From NCBI GenBank assembly GCA_930367215.1, contig OV884056.1, forward strand, positions 47,988,308-48,052,307: a DNA stretch of 64,000 nucleotides, given 5' to 3'. Both the position numbers and the translations under genes were made by a program. This stretch comes from Pollenia angustigena. Lineage: Eukaryota; Arthropoda; Insecta; Diptera; Polleniidae. Every line of letters begins with the position of its first letter. Position 1 is the first letter of the stretch. Below are positions 60,691-64,000 of the stretch, in pieces. Under the pieces are notes generated by a model. The model was not told the origin of the DNA and did not search any database. It was given only the letters and a program-made list of their open reading frames with translations.

Positions 60691-60730
60691 CTGAAGATGT
60701 TGGGAATCTCCAACGAAACTTCGGAAGAAA
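60691..60730 (+). ncRNA. Hammerhead-ribozyme-like motif at the Penelope 3' end
   Basis: CTGAAGA (the CUGANGA box) is followed by a hairpin GTTGG...CCAAC and then GAAAC, the two invariant boxes around stem II. CTTCGGAAG could form a short stem III. The expected U after stem III is A here, so self-cleavage is doubtful in this copy. Hammerhead motifs in the terminal regions of Penelope elements are known. Confidence 0.6.
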
Positions 60731-60862
60731 AAATTATGTTATAATCTTTTTATTTTCATAAAACACAAGACCTTAATAAGCCCGTTTAGAGTTTTCTAAA
60801 AAACATAACAATAGATTTACATATATTCAGCAAATTCCTTCAGGAATATAGACTGCGTGCAT

Positions 60863-61520
60863 CTGAGAACGGCTTTGTGCGATTGCAAAAAAAATCGCAT
60901 TTAATGAAGACCAACAAATACACTCACTTGCGGTCATACAATCAAACTTGCGTAATCGCACACATTCGCTGCTGGTTTCCAGTCATTCAAATAATGCACA
61001 TCGTGCTTTGTTATTTATACCATCGGTTAGCTTCGTTTGTCAATTAAGATGTTTGTGTATTTGGTCCGACAATGATTATTTTGGTAAAAAAAAAAATACA
61101 AACAAAAAAGCCAGAAATCAGGCAATCATTACTCATGTAGGCATTCAGCAGTTGACAATTTCTATAGAAATAGAAGACAATGTATTGTTGTTATTGCTGT
61201 TAATGTACATTAATTACGTAACAAAGCGACTCGTACTCATACCAATTTAGTTCGTCGTTGGCTAATCGAGTGGACAATGACTACTTGAATGCAAAAGCAT
61301 AAGAATTTTTGCCTTTTGACTTGGGGTATTTGTGTTGTTGCGTGCGCAACAATAAATGCAAACAAAGCACTTTCAATAAAAAACTCACACATGTACAAAT
61401 CAAATGTGTACAAAACGATGTCAAAATTACCAACGTTGAACGTTGTTTTGCAGGCATAGAGTTAATGTAAATTTTAGCGTATGAAAAAATCAAGAAAAAT
61501 AGTGATTTTGCAGTTCTCTG
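60863..61520 (+). mobile_element. hAT-type MITE with CAGAGAAC ends, copy 3
   Basis: The element is 658 bp. Its left end CTGAGAAC has one change from CAGAGAAC and its right end is GTTCTCTG. Flanks are GCGTGCAT (60855-60862) and GTGTGCAT (61521-61528), a 7/8 match to an 8-bp duplication. It is homologous along its length to copies 1 and 2 and is non-coding. Confidence 0.82.
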
Positions 61521-61559
61521 GTGTGCATAGATTCTTCTTTGTTCTCGATCTGCGGTTTT

Positions 61560-61800
61560 ACGTTTGAGCTCTCTTATATTTTTCTTCGTTTTTTTTTTTT
61601 AAATTCTGTATCTCTATGTTGTCTTTGGACTTCCCTGCGTCTTCGGGATCCCTGTGTATTTCTTTTCAGTGTCTTGTGGCAAATGTCGTTTTGCGGTATT
61701 CTTAAAGTTTGGCCCTTCCATGTGTTTCTTTGTTTGGCTTGCGTGTTAATGTCCTTTAGGTCTGAGAGGTCGAGCAGTTGAATAATAGGCATAAGTCGCG
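61560..61800 (-). pseudogene. C-terminal fragment of a LINE
   Basis: On the - strand a 72-codon frame reads LSDLKDINTQAKQRNTW, then LRIPQNDICHKTLKRNTQGSRR (split: LRIPQNDICHKTLK and RNTQGSRRR). The pattern L-R-x-P-x-x-x-I-x-x-x-x-L-x-x-N-x-Q-G-x-R-x-R-G is the well-known tail of many animal endonuclease/reverse-transcriptase LINEs. The usual GRPK that follows is frameshifted. It lies next to the hAT MITE ending at 61520. Confidence 0.55.
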
Positions 61801-62150
61801 TACAATAGATTTTCCGTGTGTTCAGTAAATATCGACTTCTAATATTCCCAATTTACGGAATGATTAGATATCTCTTGACTGGACATTATCCACCACGAAT
61901 GCTAAACAAGATATTATAAAATTTATGTTTTCATCTTCAACAATTATTCAGGTAAAGACCCTTTAACAATTTTAAATGTAAGGGGCCTTTAATTTAAAAA
62001 AGTATTGAAAGCGGTATCGATGGCATTGAGTAGGGAATTAAATCTCAAAAATGTTCGTCACGGATTCGCTGAGTGCAGCGAAGGCGAAAAGTTCAACATT
62101 CAGTGACTTTGGCGACTAACCAAAACTGAATTTGATCCGTGACATGGGTT
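61801..62150. other. Short unassigned stretch
   Basis: No ORF or repeat boundary could be supported. Confidence 0.4.
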
Positions 62151-62164
62151 ATGTTGTCTTTGGT

Positions 62165-62625
62165 GGTGGTTGCGGCCATGATGAGATAAGGCCATGATGG
62201 CTTTTTTGCTCAATTGAATGGGAGATAAAGCCATAATGGCCTTATTGCCCAATCATTGAGAGGTAAGGTCTTAATTAATGAGAGATATAGACATATTTTT
62301 TTTCGCAAATGAGAGATAAAGCCATATTTTTTCAGAATATTACTATGTGGTGTTATAATTCTGTAAAAGATAAAATCCTTAGTTATCATTGAAAAACATT
62401 TTTTTATTCTTGTGACGCACGCAGGAAAACTTTATTCAGCGAAGCCACCTGGCGCGTCCTACTGGAGGAAAAACCCCCTAAGCACGGCCGCAGGCCTCCA
62501 AGCAGAAAAACTTTAGTATGCGAAGCCAGATTTAAATACTTAACTTTAATGTCTCCGGAACTGAAATGAGAGATAAAGCCATATTTTAATATTGCTAATG
62601 CATTGCATGACCTCAAATCGTTTAT
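62165..62625. mobile_element. Decayed foldback-family element (FB copy 4)
   Basis: The arm motif here is GAGATAAAGCCATAATGGCC and variants, repeated at about 62180, 62221, 62308 and 62568. The centre (62415-62520) has AACTTTATTCAGCGAAGCC, CACGGCCGCAGGCCTCC and AACTTTAGTATGCGAAGCC, a distant form of the GC-rich unit of FB copies 1-3. No duplication could be read. Confidence 0.6.
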
Positions 62626-63140
62626 GTAAATTGTCTAATGGGGGAACAATTTTGTTCGTTCATGCAGTAATTCAAACAGAAATGGCTCTCATCGGTAAAT
62701 ATGACCTTTCGATTAAAATAAGGTTCAGTTTCAAATAAAAAATTGTTGTTAAAATTGTTAAAAAAAAAAAATGTTGAATACTGTATCTGTCAATTTAATT
62801 TGACAAAATAGACTCAACCAATGACAGCTAATTCGAGAGTTGTGGTTTCAACAATATGACCTGGACGTTATCACCTGTCAAAGTTTCTTGTTAATATACC
62901 TCTTTTATTTCGAAATTTGTTAAAATCCAAAATAGTCTTTGTAATGTTCGTCAGCCCTTTAGCACATTAAAAAGGGACATCAATTATCTTACTACTTTTT
63001 AAGTAGTTTAAAGTTCGTCTAGGCAGTAAATGGGTTTCCCGGGAAAAATATTTTTTAAATTCAAAAAAATTAAAAATAAAAAAAAAAATGAAGGGAAAAA
63101 ATTTTAGTAATTTTTCTTCAAAGTCTTTGAGTTAAATTTA
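62626..63140. other. AT-rich spacer
   Basis: Nothing supported. Confidence 0.4.
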
Positions 63141-63149
63141 ATTTTTTAT

Positions 63150-63934
63150 CAGGGCTGCCGTACTTTTTTTTCCTTGTCCCCAAAAAATTAAAAAAAATTC
63201 CCAAATTAATTTTTTTTTCTGACCAAATTTAATTTTTTTTTTAAATAGTGAGAAAAATTTTAATAAGAAATCCCAAAATAAAAATTTTTAGAAAAAAAAA
63301 TTATTTTATTTTGTTTGTAGCGGCTGGTTTCGGCATAATTTTTAAAATTATTTTTATGCGATTCCAGTGAGGAATTACATGCAGAACAATATGCTGAATT
63401 TGGAGCATGTTCAATCGGTTTTAGCCAACCTTAAAATCAACAATAAAAATACATATATTCGTCATTTATTTAATACTTCGATGCATGATAAGTACTAACC
63501 ACACTTTATTATATTGTCTTTCATATTTACTTTTTTTTTGGGGAAGACATATTTGCTTGAAAATTGTCTTTAAAAAATCAAAAAAATTTTATGTTTTGTC
63601 AACGGAAAAATAACATAAGTTTATCAAGTAAGTTTTAAATACTTAAAAAAAATTATAATCTTAATTAGGACCCTTTACACGGTATAAGTTGTTGATAAGA
63701 GTAAGATAAAAGTTTTTCTACGTTATTTAAAATTTTATATACAAAACAAAGAGGAATAAGCGTAAATAATAAAAAAGGGAAAATATATTAAAAATGTGTA
63801 AAATTCCCACAAAATCCCCGAATTTTTTTTTAAATCCCCAAAACTATCCCCAATCTCCAAATGACTTTCTTTGTCCTTTTGGCTCCCATGAAATCCCCAA
63901 CTTTGGGAATAAATATCCAAGTCTGGCAGTCCTG
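63150..63934. mobile_element. hAT-type MITE with CAGGGCTGCC ends
   Basis: The element is 785 bp. Its left end is CAGGGCTGCCGTAC and its right end is the inverse of CAGGACTGCCAGAC. Flanks are TTTTTTAT (63142-63149) and TGTTTTAT (63935-63942), a 7/8 match to an 8-bp duplication. The subterminal zones carry repeated TCCCCAAAAA and AAATCCCCAA words. There is no transposase. Confidence 0.75.
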
Positions 63935-63954
63935 TGTTTTATTATATAAACTGC

Positions 63955-64000
63955 CTGGGCTCCACGAAAAGCCCCCCAATGAAATTACGCCCAAACGAGA
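63955..64000. mobile_element. Edge of another foldback-family element
   Basis: GGGCTCCACGAAAAGCCCCC followed by AATGAAATTACGCCCAAACG is the reverse complement, with few changes, of 15264-15308 in FB copy 1. The element continues beyond the window. Confidence 0.7.

Overview
This is a eukaryotic nuclear window, very AT-rich, and most likely from a cyclorrhaphan (calyptrate-type) fly. The evidence is one multi-exon gene with short GT-AG introns of insect style, Jockey-, CR1- and R1/LOA-like LINE relics, a Penelope element, and the fly-type interspersed repeats that contain 'CCATGTCCGTCTGTCTGTCC'. There are no operons or bacterial signals.

The only host gene I can support is on the + strand at 49516..54179. 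It has twelve exons and encodes 1094 residues: a DH (RhoGEF) domain, a PH-like region and a WD40-like propeller interrupted by a Ser/Thr/Ala-rich insert. It looks like an ARHGEF17/ARHGEF10-family Rho guanine nucleotide exchange factor. All exon phases agree, and the frame stays open to a stop codon and a nearby AATAAA.

The rest is dense, nested mobile DNA. Retroelements: a CR1/Jockey-type LINE (9.2-10.9 kb, +), an RNase H-bearing LINE tail (12.75-13.74 kb, -), a Jockey relic (about 23.3-27.75 kb, -) split by two DNA transposons, a second RNase H LINE tail (45.2-45.9 kb, +), another RT relic (47.4-48.5 kb, -), a LINE C-terminus (61.57-61.8 kb, -) and a Penelope element with RT, GIY-YIG nuclease and a hammerhead-like motif (58.95-60.75 kb, +). 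There are at least two tRNA-derived SINE families (6.3-6.8, 30.1 and 31.4 kb).

DNA elements with readable ends: hAT-type elements with 8-bp target duplications at 16323..17362, 17979..18871, 25201..26384, 40438..41256, 60863..61520 and 63150..63934; foldback/Mutator-like elements with 9-bp duplications at 13973..15943 and 27747..28673; a piggyBac-like TTAA element at 42910..43548; two nearly identical 1.3-kb elements at 20692..22007 and 23818..25134; and a large inverted-repeat composite at 34281..36763. A hAT transposase relic (15.95-16.32 kb, -) was hit by both a foldback element and a hAT MITE.

The most unusual material is (a) the foldback family, whose arms are arrays of a short GAAATAACCCCCAA-like motif around a palindromic array of about 82-bp GC-rich units, and (b) three hAT MITEs whose subterminal regions are clusters of different short palindromic or repeated motifs (TATCGATA, ACCGAAACCG, TTCCCGGGAA). 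In the first of these the motif equals the known DREF-binding site.
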